A DNA stretch of 64,000 nucleotides from Sphingobium aromaticiconvertens (GCF_037154075.1 NZ_JBANRJ010000001.1:3901501-3965500), one strand, 5' to 3'; shown: positions 8,444 to 17,678, counted from the stretch's first letter. Numbers and translations are program-made. The notes: generated by a model not told the origin, from the sequence alone.

Positions 8444-10032
8444 TCGGGCAGCTCCAGGAAGCGATGTGCAAGTGGCAGCATCGCGGAACGGTGGGTGACC
8501 AGAACCAGTCCGTTTCCAGTATCCCGCAGCCAGGAATCCAGGTTGCCGCAGAGCGCCGCCTCCGTGGCAGGATCAAGCCCCTCACTCGGCTCGTCGAGGA
8601 GCAGCCAGGGTCGCCCAGCCAGCAGTGCGCGCGCCAGGGACAGCCGTTTGCGCTGTCCTCCCGACAGGCGGGCACCGCCGTCGCCAATCCAGGTCAACAG
8701 TCTCTCGGGCATGACGCGAACGTCATCTGCCAGACAGGCTATGCCGAGCGCGTGCCAGAGGGCCTCGTCTGCAAGGCCAGGCCGCGCCAGCCTCAAATTG
8801 TCGGCAATGGTGCCGGCGATCATTCCTCCATCCTGCGGCGAGAGCGCGAATAGGCGCCGTCGCGCCTCGGGCGGACATTCGGCAAGTGGCCGCTGATCGA
8901 TCCGCAAGCTATGGCCACCTGTGGTGCGCCAGCCGGCGAGACACTCCAGCAGACTAGTCTTGCCCGCCCCGGACCGGCCCGTGATCGCGAGCCGATCACC
9001 CTTTGCAAGAATGACCGAGCGCGGATCGTCGCCCAGCGCAATGCTCTCACCGACCAAAGGGACAGGCGCCGCCGTGGGCCCAGGAATACCGGCGAGTTGC
9101 GCCAGCCGCTCCAGGCCTGCCGCGACGACGGCGTCGCGGCCGAGGGACCTGATCGTGGCGCCGAGCGCTTCGAGCGCCCCTGCGGCTGCGAGGGCGGCAA
9201 GCAGGGTGAGGGGAAGGCTTGCCTGCGACAGGGCAATCATCGTCGCAATGGCGAGGCCGCCCAGCGCGGATACCCCCGCGCCGAGCAGCGCCTCATTCCG
9301 AGCGAAGCTGACACGGGCGTCATCGAGCCGGGCGGCCTGCCGCGCCAGCAGCGCCTCGATCGAGGGACCAAATCCATAAGCGGCGATCTCGGGCGACGCC
9401 GCTGCATACTCGACGAAATCCTGCTTCAGCCGCGCGATCTGCTCCTGGATGTCGAGCGCCCGGCGCGGCAGCACACGCCGGGCGAACGATCGCGCGGCCA
9501 GGACTCCCGCAGCCATGATGACGAACAACGCAAGAAAAGCGTGCGGTCCGGCGGGCAGCGCCAGCGCCAACGCCGTGGCTGCACCGAACATCCCGGCGAA
9601 ATAGGCTGGCGCGCGGACGAAGCGATCCTCGAGCGCGTCAACGTCCTGCAGCAGCAACGCGCCAGCCTCGCCAGCAGACCGGGTGTATTCTGGCGACGAC
9701 GCGTTGATCAGGCGCCCGAACAGTCGGGCCCGGAGGGCAGCAAGAGCGAACAGCGCAGCCTTGTGCCCATAGAGTCTTTCGCCGTAGCGCGTGACGGTCC
9801 GTACGATCGCGAGCAGGCGGATCGCGGCGCTGGGGATCAGATAGTTGAACGCCTGGATCGCGGCTATTCCCGCCGCCCCGGCAAGGGCCGCGGCGGTGAT
9901 GAACCAGCCTGCAAGCCCCAGCAGCAAGATCGCCGCGGTCGCGGCAGTCGCCGCGCAACACAGCGCGACGCGGCTTGCACGCTGCTGTGGCTTTGACACA
10001 TCCGCCAGGAGCGCCGCCAGTTCGCGATTCAT
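8440..10032 (-). CDS. cydC: Thiol reductant ABC exporter subunit CydC
   Basis: A 530-residue half transporter: a membrane domain (about 20-300) with five to six hydrophobic segments, then an ATPase domain with Walker A ITGRSGAGKTS, signature LSGGQRKRLSLARALL and Walker B WLLLDEPSEGLD. With CydD it exports cysteine/glutathione to the periplasm, which is needed for assembly of cytochrome bd. The ATG overlaps the cydD stop (10029-10032). It is divergent from, and upstream-adjacent to, cydABX, as is common. Length is slightly below the usual 570-590 residues. Confidence 0.92.
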   Translation of the reverse strand: MNRELAALLADVSKPQQRASRVALCCAATAATAAILLLGLAGWFITAAALAGAAGIAAIQAFNYLIPSAAIRLLAIVRTVTRYGERLYGHKAALFALAALRARLFGRLINASSPEYTRSAGEAGALLLQDVDALEDRFVRAPAYFAGMFGAATALALALPAGPHAFLALFVIMAAGVLAARSFARRVLPRRALDIQEQIARLKQDFVEYAAASPEIAAYGFGPSIEALLARQAARLDDARVSFARNEALLGAGVSALGGLAIATMIALSQASLPLTLLAALAAAGALEALGATIRSLGRDAVVAAGLERLAQLAGIPGPTAAPVPLVGESIALGDDPRSVILAKGDRLAITGRSGAGKTSLLECLAGWRTTGGHSLRIDQRPLAECPPEARRRLFALSPQDGGMIAGTIADNLRLARPGLADEALWHALGIACLADDVRVMPERLLTWIGDGGARLSGGQRKRLSLARALLAGRPWLLLDEPSEGLDPATEAALCGNLDSWLRDTGNGLVLVTHRSAMLPLAHRFLELPD

Positions 10033-11600
10033 GAGATCACCACGCGATGATCGGCCAATGCGGCGATCGCGGCGCTATGGGTGACGAGGAGAACCGTGCG
10101 CCCCCTGCCCGCCTCGACTATGTGCCGGGCCAGTTCCATCGCGGAGCCTTCGTCGAGATCGGCGGTGGGTTCGTCGAGGAGCCACAGCGGGGCGTCGCGG
10201 AGCATCGCCCGGGCAATGCCGACGCGCCGGCGCTCGCCGCCCGAGAGGCCCGATCCGCGTGGGCCGATGAGGGTTGCAAGGCCCGCCCTTCGGGTCTGCG
10301 CGACCTCGATCAGTCCCGCGCGCCGTGCGACATCCTCGACCTCCGCGTCGCTCGCATGGGGACGTGCGAGGCGGATATTGTCGGCTAGGCTTCCCGGCAC
10401 GAGCGCCGTCGCCTGACCGGCCCAGCTGACCTCCCCGCGAAGCGCCTCCGGCGAGAGTGGGCGTCCGTCGAGAAGAATATCGCCAGCGACCACCGGCGCC
10501 AGCCCCAACAGCGCGTGGAGCAGGCTCGACTTGCCCGTTCCGGTCGGACCCGAGAGCGCCGTCACGCAGCAACCGGCAATGTGCATCGAAATCGGTCCCA
10601 CTCTTCGTTCGCCATAATCGATAACGACTGACTTGAACCTGATGGCGGGCGGAGCCGCCAGCATATGGGCCGGCGACGTGGCGACCACCGTCCCCGGAGT
10701 CAGGGCGGCCGGACGCTCGATCGCCGCCTCGCCGACCTGCTTGTCGTGATAGGCTGCGGCTAGGCGGCGCATCGGCAGATAGAATTCAGGCGCAAGGATG
10801 AGGACATAGAGGGCGCGGCTCAGGTCGAGCGTCTCGGGCACGGGAAAGGGCAGCAGCCCGAGCAGATTGAAACCGCAATAGACCGCGACCATTGCAACCG
10901 ACAGCGCGGCAAAGAACTCGATGATCGCCCCGGAGAGAAAGGCGATGCGCAGAACCGCGACGGTGCGCCGGGCGACCTCCTGTGTCGCCTCGGCAAGCTG
11001 GCGCGTAATCCGATCCTGCGCGCCAAAGCCAAGGATCAAGGGGAGCGCCCTGATGCGATCGATAAACAGTCCCGAGAGCCGCCCCAGTACGTCGAGCTGC
11101 CGAGCGGCTGCCCGGCTCGCCACGGATCCCGCCAGCGCCATGCCCAGGGCAAAGGGGATCAGCGTCGCCAGGAGAATGGCCGCTGCAATCCAACTCGCCA
11201 GCGCTGCGGATGCCGCGATCAGCAAGGGCGTCGCCACCGCCGCAAAACGCAACGGTAAGAAGCGCGCATGATAGCCGTCAATGTCCTCTATCCGGTCGAT
11301 AGCATCGGCGACCTGCTCCCCGAGCATCCGTCGCGAGCCGGCAGCAGCGCGCAGCACCGCGCCGAATGCAGGCGATCGCCATGCGCGCTTTGCACGAGCC
11401 GCGTCCCGGTGCCCCTGAGAGAAGGCCGTTATCTGGAGAGCTGCGCGCGTTGCGGCAGCGGCGGCGAGCAGGAGGAGCGCGACTACGTAATGTTCACGAT
11501 TTCCGGCCCGCGTCGAAATGGCGATAGCGACTGCTGCGGCCACACAGACGGCCAACACTCCGTCCACCAGCCATAACAGGGAAGCGCGCCTCGTTCGCAT
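10029..11600 (-). CDS. cydD: Thiol reductant ABC exporter subunit CydD
   Basis: A 523-residue half transporter forming a heterodimer with CydC. The membrane domain spans about 10-310. The ATPase domain has Walker A GPTGTGKSSLLHALLG, signature LSGGERRRVGIARAML and Walker B LWLLDEPTADLDEGS. It provides periplasmic thiols for haem/bd oxidase maturation. The segment FLPLRFAAVATPLLIAAS is typical of CydD. It shares the divergent promoter 11601-11715 with cydA. That region is comparatively AT-rich and holds a TAATCAA half-site (11652-11658) like the arms at 7346-7370. Confidence 0.92.
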   Translation of the reverse strand: MRTRRASLLWLVDGVLAVCVAAAVAIAISTRAGNREHYVVALLLLAAAAATRAALQITAFSQGHRDAARAKRAWRSPAFGAVLRAAAGSRRMLGEQVADAIDRIEDIDGYHARFLPLRFAAVATPLLIAASAALASWIAAAILLATLIPFALGMALAGSVASRAAARQLDVLGRLSGLFIDRIRALPLILGFGAQDRITRQLAEATQEVARRTVAVLRIAFLSGAIIEFFAALSVAMVAVYCGFNLLGLLPFPVPETLDLSRALYVLILAPEFYLPMRRLAAAYHDKQVGEAAIERPAALTPGTVVATSPAHMLAAPPAIRFKSVVIDYGERRVGPISMHIAGCCVTALSGPTGTGKSSLLHALLGLAPVVAGDILLDGRPLSPEALRGEVSWAGQATALVPGSLADNIRLARPHASDAEVEDVARRAGLIEVAQTRRAGLATLIGPRGSGLSGGERRRVGIARAMLRDAPLWLLDEPTADLDEGSAMELARHIVEAGRGRTVLLVTHSAAIAALADHRVVIS

Positions 11601-11715
11601 CAGTTTCGCACCAAAGGGTGCTTGTTCATATACATACTTACGCCTAATGACTAATCAATATCGCGACTGACTCGGTGGGCAGGATGCCGCAACCGACCGC
11701 ACAGGAGTTCCGCCA

Positions 11716-13308
11716 ATGGTGGATATGGCAGTAATCGAGCTTTCGCGCCTGCAGTTTGCGCTGACCGCGCTCTATCACTTCCTGTTCGTGCCGCTGACGC
11801 TCGGCTTGTCCTTCATGCTGGTGATCATGGAGAGCATCTATGTGATGACCGGCCGGCCAATCTGGCGGACGGTCACTCGTTTCTGGGCCAAGCTGTTCGG
11901 GATCAACTTCGTACTCGGCGTCGCCACGGGCCTCACCATGGAATTCGAGTTCGGCACCAATTGGTCCTATTTCTCCCATTATGTCGGCGATATCTTTGGT
12001 ACGCCGCTGGCGATCGAAGGCCTAATGGCCTTCTTCCTCGAAGCCACCTTTGTGGGCCTGATGTTCTTCGGCTGGGACAAGCTGTCGAAGCGCCAGCACC
12101 TCTTCACCACCTTCATGGTGGCGCTCGGATCGAATCTTTCCGCGCTGTGGATCCTGATCGCCAATGGCTGGATGCAGCATCCGGTCGGCTCGCGCTTCAA
12201 CCCGGACACGATGCGCATGGAAGTAACCGACTTCATGGCGGTGCTGTTCAATCCGGTGGCGCAGGCGAAGTTCGTTCACACGGTAAGCGCCGGCTATGTA
12301 ACGGCGTCGGTCTTCGTGCTCGGGGTTTCGGCCTGGTATCTGCTGAAAGGCAAATGGGTCGCCGTCGCCAAGCGCTCCTTCACCGTCGCCGCCGCTTTCG
12401 GTCTTGCATCGTCGCTCTCGGTCGTCGTGCTGGGCGATGAGTCTGGCTACGCACTTACGGACAACCAGAAGATGAAATTGGCCTCGCTCGAGGCCATGTG
12501 GCACACCGAACCCGCGCCTGCCGGCATCGCCATCTTCGGCATACCCAGCCTCGAAGGGCGCGACACACGCTATGAGATCAAGATCCCCTATGTGCTGGGC
12601 CTGATCTCGACGCGCAGCCTGACCGGCCAGGTTGAGGGTATCACGGAACTTGTCGCCAAGGCGCAGGGCCGGATCGAAAATGGCATCCAGGCCTATGACG
12701 CGGTCGAGAAGCTGAAGGTCAATCGCACCGACATGGTCGCGCGCGAGCAGTTCGAGCGGCACAAGCTCGATCTCGGCTATGCCATGCTGCTCAAGCGCTT
12801 TGTCGCCGATCCGCGCAATGCCACGCCGGACCAGGTCGTCCAGGCCGCATGGTCCACGGTGCCAAACGTGCCCGTCATGTTCTGGGTGTTCCGGGTGATG
12901 GCCGGCCTTGGTTTCTTCTTCATCGCCTTCTTCGGCGCCGCCTTCTACATGGCCTCGATCCGGCGCTTTGGATGCGTCAACGGCTTCTGCCGCCTGTTCA
13001 TGCGGGCTGCGGTCTGGATCATTCCGCTTCCCTGGCTCGCCGCCGAGTTCGGCTGGGTGCTTGCAGAGATCGGACGCCAGCCTTGGGCGATCGAGGGTGT
13101 GCTGCCGACTTTCCTGGGCGCTTCCAGCCTGACGGTCGGCCAACTCTGGACGACGATCATCGGGTTCACGCTGCTCTATGGCACGCTGGCGATGATCGAG
13201 GTGCGGCTCATGCTGGCGGCGATCCGCAAGGGACCGCTCGACCATGAAAATGAGCAATCCGATGCTGCTGTAGCGGGGCACGGCTACACGCCGCTGCCCG
13301 CTGAATAA
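11716..13308 (+). CDS. cydA: Cytochrome bd ubiquinol oxidase subunit I
   Basis: A 530-residue haem-bearing subunit of the high-affinity quinol oxidase. Haem and proton-path residues match E. coli CydA with a +2 offset: H21 (haem b595), E101 and E109, and H188 (haem b558), with the second b558 ligand Met probably in FRVM. GRQPWAIEGVLPT is the conserved motif near the C-terminus. The length implies the long Q-loop subfamily. The complex works at low oxygen and resists sulfide, cyanide and peroxide. The ATG at 11716 follows AGGAG (11702-11706); the operon is cydA-cydB-cydX. Confidence 0.97.
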   Translation: MVDMAVIELSRLQFALTALYHFLFVPLTLGLSFMLVIMESIYVMTGRPIWRTVTRFWAKLFGINFVLGVATGLTMEFEFGTNWSYFSHYVGDIFGTPLAIEGLMAFFLEATFVGLMFFGWDKLSKRQHLFTTFMVALGSNLSALWILIANGWMQHPVGSRFNPDTMRMEVTDFMAVLFNPVAQAKFVHTVSAGYVTASVFVLGVSAWYLLKGKWVAVAKRSFTVAAAFGLASSLSVVVLGDESGYALTDNQKMKLASLEAMWHTEPAPAGIAIFGIPSLEGRDTRYEIKIPYVLGLISTRSLTGQVEGITELVAKAQGRIENGIQAYDAVEKLKVNRTDMVAREQFERHKLDLGYAMLLKRFVADPRNATPDQVVQAAWSTVPNVPVMFWVFRVMAGLGFFFIAFFGAAFYMASIRRFGCVNGFCRLFMRAAVWIIPLPWLAAEFGWVLAEIGRQPWAIEGVLPTFLGASSLTVGQLWTTIIGFTLLYGTLAMIEVRLMLAAIRKGPLDHENEQSDAAVAGHGYTPLPAE

Positions 13309-13319
13309 GGAGAGCGATC

Positions 13320-14468
13320 ATGGTGCCTCCCATCGACTATGAAACCCTCCGCCTGATCTGGTGGGCTCTGATGGGCCTATTGCTGATCGGCTTCGCCTTG
13401 ACGGACGGGTTCGATCTCGGCGTCGCCGCCCTGCTGCCCTTCGTCGCCAAAACCGACGCGGAGCGGCGCATGGTCATCAACTCCATCGGCGCGACCTGGG
13501 AGGGCAACCAGGTGTGGTTCATTCTGGGTGGCGGCGCGATCTTCGCGGCCTGGCCGTTCGTCTATGCGGTGAGCTTTTCCGGCTTCTACCTTGCCATGTT
13601 CCTGGTGCTCGCCGCGCTGATCCTGCGCCCCGTCGGCTTCAAATATCGCTCGAAGAGGCCCGACGCGGCATGGCGCAGCCGGTGGGATTGGGCGCTGTTC
13701 GTTGGCGGGTTCGTGCCGGCTTTGGTCTTCGGCGTGGCCGTGGGCAATGTGCTGACCGGCATCCCTTTCCGTCTGGATGGCGACCTGCGCTCCTTCTATG
13801 AGGGCTCGCTGCTGGGCCTGTTCCACCCGTTCTCGCTGCTGGCCGGCCTGCTCTCGGTCGCGATGCTGGTCCTGCATGGCGCAAGCTGGCTGGCGATCAA
13901 AATCGAACGCGGCACAGTTCATGACCGTGCCCGGCGTTTCGGGCAGATCGCGGCAATCCTTTCGATCCTGCTCTTTGCCATCGGGGGCTTAATGGTGGCG
14001 CGCGGCGGCATGGGATTCCGCATGACAGGCGTGGTGGACCCGATGGGCCCCTCCAACCCGCATCTGATGACCATGATTGCCGCGCCCGGCGCATGGATGA
14101 GCAATTACACCCTCCATCCCTGGATGCTGGTCGCGCCGGTGCTTGGTTTTGCAGGCCCGCTGATTGCGCTGGCTGGGATCCGGACCGGCCGCGAAGCGCT
14201 GGCGTTCGGCGGCTCGTCGCTCGGCACGCTCGGCATCATCGCCACGGTGGGCCTATCGATGTTCCCCTTCATCCTGCCCAGCTCGATCGACCCGGCCTCC
14301 AGCCTGACCGTCTGGAACGCATCCTCCAGCCATTTGACGCTGTTCGTCATGCTGCTGGTCACGCTGGTCTTCCTGCCGGTCGTGCTGCTCTACTCCGCTT
14401 GGGTCTACAAGGTGCTGTTCGGGCGCATCACGCTCAAGGACGTCGGCACCAACCCGGACTTCTACTGA
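13320..14468 (+). CDS. cydB: Cytochrome bd ubiquinol oxidase subunit II
   Basis: A 382-residue integral membrane subunit with about eight to nine hydrophobic segments. Family hallmarks are the N-terminal ALTDGFDLGVAALLPF, GATWEGNQVWFILGGGAIFAAWP (residues about 57-80) and the C-terminal TVWNASSSHLTL. It begins 11 bp after the cydA stop with GGAGAG upstream. It pairs with CydA to form the oxidase core. Confidence 0.97.
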   Translation: MVPPIDYETLRLIWWALMGLLLIGFALTDGFDLGVAALLPFVAKTDAERRMVINSIGATWEGNQVWFILGGGAIFAAWPFVYAVSFSGFYLAMFLVLAALILRPVGFKYRSKRPDAAWRSRWDWALFVGGFVPALVFGVAVGNVLTGIPFRLDGDLRSFYEGSLLGLFHPFSLLAGLLSVAMLVLHGASWLAIKIERGTVHDRARRFGQIAAILSILLFAIGGLMVARGGMGFRMTGVVDPMGPSNPHLMTMIAAPGAWMSNYTLHPWMLVAPVLGFAGPLIALAGIRTGREALAFGGSSLGTLGIIATVGLSMFPFILPSSIDPASSLTVWNASSSHLTLFVMLLVTLVFLPVVLLYSAWVYKVLFGRITLKDVGTNPDFY

Positions 14469-14485
14469 TCTCGAGGACATCGACC

Positions 14486-14596
14486 ATGTGGTATTTTACT
14501 TGGGTATTGGGCCTTGGCCTGGCCGTCGCCTTCGGCATCCTCAACGGGCTCTGGCATGAATTCCATACCGACCCAGACGAAGACATGACGCTTTAG
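14486..14596 (+). CDS. cydX: Cytochrome bd oxidase small subunit CydX
   Basis: A 36-residue single-pass peptide beginning MWYFTWVLGLGLAVAFGILN and ending in an acidic tail (DPDEDMTL). The MWYFxWxLGxxLA start and the length match CydX (YbgT/CydX family), which stabilises the haems in cytochrome bd. It lies 17 bp after cydB in the same operon. It is short enough to be missed by many gene finders. Confidence 0.93.
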   Translation: MWYFTWVLGLGLAVAFGILNGLWHEFHTDPDEDMTL

Positions 14597-14613
14597 CGTG
14601 GGCAAGACCCACG
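14597..14613 (+). terminator. Short GC stem-loop after cydX, possible attenuator
   Basis: CGTGGG (14597-14602), loop CAAGA, CCCACG (14608-14613) directly follows the cydX stop. No T-run follows, so it is more likely an mRNA stabiliser or weak attenuator than a full intrinsic terminator before the Dps gene. Confidence 0.35.
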
Positions 14614-14646
14614 AACAACATTCCCAGTGAAGATTGGAAGACAGCC

Positions 14647-15120
14647 ATGAGCCTCAACATCGGCATCAGTGATACGGATCGTGCAGCGATCAGCGACGGC
14701 CTCAGCCACCTGCTCGCGGACACCTATACGCTGTACCTGACCACGCATAATTTCCACTGGAACGTCACCGGGCCGATGTTCAACAGCCTGCACACGATGT
14801 TCATGGCGCAATATACCGAACTGTGGAATGCGGTGGACCCGATCGCCGAGCGCATCCGGTCACTGGGCCATCCCGCCCCGGGCTCCTACGGCCAATATGC
14901 CAAGCTGAGTTCGCTTCCCGACGCTCCGGCGACGCCCCCCAAGGCGCTCGAGATGGTCGCCATCCTGGCGCAAGGCCATGAAGCGACGGCGCGAACCGCG
15001 CGAGGCCTCTATGCAGTGGTCGAGGCCGCCAGCGACGAACCTACAGCCGACCTCCTGACCCAGCGGATCGGCGTGCATGAGCAGTCGGCGTGGATGTTGC
15101 GCGCCCTGCTCGAAGATTGA
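14647..15120 (+). CDS. dps: Dps-family DNA-binding/ferritin-like protein
   Basis: A 157-residue four-helix ferritin-like protein. The ferroxidase-site region is LTTHNFHWNVTGPMFNSLHTMF (His and the downstream acidic residues D/E in TELWNAVDPIAERIRSLG), typical of Dps. It oxidises Fe2+ with H2O2 and shields DNA under stress. The N-terminus is short, so strong DNA binding through an N-terminal Lys-rich tail is not evident. It follows the cyd operon by 50 bp on the same strand and may be partly cotranscribed. Confidence 0.93.
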   Translation: MSLNIGISDTDRAAISDGLSHLLADTYTLYLTTHNFHWNVTGPMFNSLHTMFMAQYTELWNAVDPIAERIRSLGHPAPGSYGQYAKLSSLPDAPATPPKALEMVAILAQGHEATARTARGLYAVVEAASDEPTADLLTQRIGVHEQSAWMLRALLED

Positions 15121-15145
15121 GGCACATCTCGTAACTGATTCTGCA

Positions 15146-15892
15146 TATGCCGATCCGGCACGCGGTAGCAGGCAGAGTCGCCGCAATCCAGTGGGGATCG
15201 TGGACGGCCGTGACACCCGGTCGGGATCAAAAACATTTGTCGACCGCACGTTTCTTCACCGAAGCCGGCTCGGCGTCTAACGAAAATCCCAAGGACGATT
15301 TGAGCGATCCGAACGATGTCTATGCGAAGAAGAGGCTCACCAGAGTCGCGACAAGCGGATCGAGCCACAGCCAGCCCGTTGCGAGAAGACCTCCGGAGCG
15401 ATCGCGACGCCCGCCGATGCCCCGGTGTCGGCTGCCATGTGCAGGAAGGCACCTTTGCATTGAAATCGTTCTTCCGTCTTTTTGGAAGAGCAGCACCGTT
15501 CCGGTATTGATAGCGATGCCAATGGCGAAAATGATTAGGGTAGGCAGGGCCAGCGGTTCAACCGGCGTCGAAAAGCGCTCGAAGGCTTCCAGGGCCACCG
15601 CACCCACGCCTATCAGAATCGCGATTGCGTTGCCGAGCGCAGCAAGGATGGCGGAGCGGCCCAACCCATTAGGTAAGCGCTCCGATTGCCGCTTTCGGAC
15701 GGCAGTCGCTGCCCCTCATGCGATCAGCAGCCCAGCAACGTCGATCAGGTTATGCCCGGCATCGGCAAGAAGCACGAGTGAACCGATCTTGAGTCCTGCG
15801 GTCGCCTCGATCAAAATATGGGCGACATTGAATATGACCGCTCATTTGAACGCCGGCGCCGATATCGTGAAGCACAATGCGTTCGTGGGCAT
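15146..15892 (-). pseudogene. Decayed cation diffusion facilitator (CzcD-like) transporter
   Basis: Remains of a CDF metal/H+ antiporter. Reading down the minus strand: MPTNALCF from 15892, an in-frame TGA at 15844-15842 (where a Trp would fit after AFK), then NVAHILIEATAGLKIGSL and LVLLADAGHNLIDVAGLLIA (the ADAGHNxxD metal-site motif), a second TGA at 15718-15716 (again at an expected Trp), then GRSAILAALGNAIAIL. A frame change follows near 15480, so that KGAFLHMAADTGASAGV reads in another frame; it returns near 15400 to ATGWLWLDPLVATLVSLFFA. A TAG at 15322-15320 is followed by the C-terminal domain fragment SLDAEPASVKK and PGVTAVHDPHW, with another TGA between. The gene is not functional. 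Confidence 0.85.
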
Positions 15893-16054
15893 GAATATGC
15901 ACTATGGTTGGTGCCGACCGGCGTGATCAAGTGGCTTACCGAAGATGGAGTGGCCAGTTCATACTTTTCCTCCGGATCACCTATTCTAAGCTTGATGGCG
16001 AGCAGGTTGCGCGTTGAGTTCGTCCCGCAAAGGAAAAAAGGCGCTGGACCGGCC

Positions 16055-16291
16055 TCACGCCCCCAGCCACTTACCGATGTCTTCTTGCTTGGGCAGCCCG
16101 CCAGCATGCACAACCTTCCCGTCGATCACGACGGCGGGCGTCGACATCACGCCAAATTGCGCCATTGCGGCATAGTCGGTGACTTTCTCGATCGTCATGT
16201 CCACACCAAGCTTGCCGGCTTCTGCCCGAATCATGTCCTCCGTTGCCTGGCATCGCTTGCATCCGGCGCCGAGTATCTTGATGTTCTTCAT
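16055..16291 (-). CDS. Small redox-active thioredoxin-like protein (TM0996/MTH895 type)
   Basis: A 78-residue thioredoxin-fold protein with a CxxC active site (C11-x2-C14 in GAGCKRCQ) at the N-terminus and the cis-Pro segment STPAVVIDGKVVHAG. Proteins of this size and motif are commonly encoded next to DUF318 permeases and ArsR regulators, as here (10 bp downstream of the permease, same strand). It may deliver or accept electrons, or a metalloid, for the permease; the function is not settled. The start ATG at 16291 overlaps no other gene. Confidence 0.88.
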   Translation of the reverse strand: MKNIKILGAGCKRCQATEDMIRAEAGKLGVDMTIEKVTDYAAMAQFGVMSTPAVVIDGKVVHAGGLPKQEDIGKWLGA

Positions 16292-16301
16292 GACTGTCCT
16301 T

Positions 16302-17357
16302 TCAGGCGAAGAGGGCGTTGAAGAGAAAGCCGACCGCCAGGATGCCGGTCGCGACCACCCCGATGAAAACCAAAATCAGCCTGATGCTGAGCACCTTGCG
16401 CAGGATGATCATTTCGGGGAGCGACAGCGCGATAACCGACATCATGAAGGCCAGCACCGTTCCCAGCGCGGCGCCCTTGCCCAGCAGCGCCTCCACGACG
16501 GGAATGATCCCGGCGGCATTGGAATACATCGGAATGCCCAGGAGGACCGCGGCCGGCACCGACCACCATGCGCCTTGCCCCATGATACGGGACAGAAGCT
16601 CGGCCGGCACATAACCATGGATGAAGGCGCCTGCCGCGATACCCGCGATGATCCAGATCCACACGCGGCCCACAATGTCGCGAACGGCATCCCATCCCGC
16701 TTCGAACCTGTCGACTAGGCTCAACCGCTGCGCCTCGAGATCGACGGGCGCGGTTCGCAGGTCGCGCACCCAGCTTTCGAGCCAGCCTTCGAGGTGGAGG
16801 CGGCCGATCACCCAGCCGGCGACGATCGCGATGCTGAGTCCGAACGCCAAATAGGTCAGTGCCACCTTCCAGCCGAGCAGGGCGAAGAGCAGGCCAAGCG
16901 CGACCTCGTTGATCATCGGAGCCGCGATCAGGAAGGAGAAAGTCACCCCCAGCGGGATCCCTGCCGAGACGAACCCCACGAACAGCGGGACGGCGGAGCA
17001 GGAGCAGAAGGGCGTGAAGATACCCAGCCCGGCCGCCACCACATTTCCAAAGCCTTCCCGCCGCCCCGTGAGGATGGCGCGGGTTCGCTCGGGAGAAAAC
17101 CAAGTGCGAACCACGCCCATGGCGAAGACCACAAGGGTCAGCAGCATCAACACTTTGGCGGTGTCATACAGGAAGAAGGAGACGGCCTCGGCCAGCGATG
17201 TGCCCGGCTGGATCGGCAGATGGGCAGCGGCCCAGTTGGAAAAGGGCTGGAGTTGGCGATAGATCGCAAACCAAGCGATCAGCGTGACGATCAAGCCCAT
17301 GCTCCAGGCCGACGCCGACCGCCGCCACGGCGAGGGGGCGGTCGATCGCGTCGCCAT
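16302..17357 (-). CDS. DUF318/ArsP-family permease
   Basis: A 351-residue polytopic protein of the permease family that includes ArsP (organoarsenical efflux) and YraQ. It has a gap-separated pair of half-repeats: FTPFCSCSAVPLFVGFVSAG in the first half, with the FCSCSAVP cysteine motif of the family, and GIPMYSNAAGIIPVVEALL in the second. About eight to ten hydrophobic segments are visible. With an ArsO-like monooxygenase and an ArsR (now broken) next to it, organoarsenical or related metalloid export is a reasonable guess, not proof. The next gene downstream, after 10 bp, is the mini-thioredoxin. Confidence 0.85.
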   Translation of the reverse strand: MATRSTAPSPWRRSASAWSMGLIVTLIAWFAIYRQLQPFSNWAAAHLPIQPGTSLAEAVSFFLYDTAKVLMLLTLVVFAMGVVRTWFSPERTRAILTGRREGFGNVVAAGLGIFTPFCSCSAVPLFVGFVSAGIPLGVTFSFLIAAPMINEVALGLLFALLGWKVALTYLAFGLSIAIVAGWVIGRLHLEGWLESWVRDLRTAPVDLEAQRLSLVDRFEAGWDAVRDIVGRVWIWIIAGIAAGAFIHGYVPAELLSRIMGQGAWWSVPAAVLLGIPMYSNAAGIIPVVEALLGKGAALGTVLAFMMSVIALSLPEMIILRKVLSIRLILVFIGVVATGILAVGFLFNALFA

Positions 17358-17359
17358 TC

Positions 17360-17678
17360 TCAGAGCGCCTTTCCAGCATCGGACGGGAGCGCATCCAGCA
17401 TCGCCGTGACGATCGCCGCGATCTCTGGCGCGATTCGGGGATTACGGTGATAGCGCGCCCATTGGGTATCGCGCCGGTCGACGAGGAGACCGGTGGCCTT
17501 GAGTCCGCCCCATTTGTCGCGACCTGCGCGACTGGGAGACGTCGAGGACTTCCATGAGCTCACAGACACAGTGGTCTTCGCCGTCCCAAAGAACGGCGAG
17601 GGCCCCGGGCAAATTGGCTCGGACAGGCGGCCATGGGGTTGGTGACAAGCATGCAACCTCGATATGCCGCGCCTGCCC
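17360..17678 (-). pseudogene. Frameshifted ArsR-family regulator
   Basis: The coding signal of an ArsR repressor is split between frames. The first frame carries PVRANLPGALAVLWDGED, then HCVCELMEVLDVSQSR; the CVC motif is the As(III)/metal-binding type. After a run of four C on the plus strand (17508-17511), homology continues in another frame as LKATGLLVDRRDTQWARYH and EIAAIVTAMLDAL to the stop at 17360. Removing one base from the run restores a continuous family-like sequence. The N-terminus upstream of PVRANL also lacks an in-frame start, so more than one lesion is likely. A sequencing error in the homopolymer cannot be excluded. It lies 2 bp upstream of the permease it would have controlled. 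Confidence 0.75.

Noticed and set aside
11601..11715. FNR/FixK box (TTGAT-N4-ATCAA) before cydA
   Set aside because: Only one half (ATCAA) is seen with the wrong spacing. No such box was found near nifJ or phaC either.
15716..15844. TGA read as tryptophan (recoding) in the CDF gene
   Set aside because: The same gene also has a TAG and two frame changes, and no other gene in the window needs recoding. Decay is simpler.
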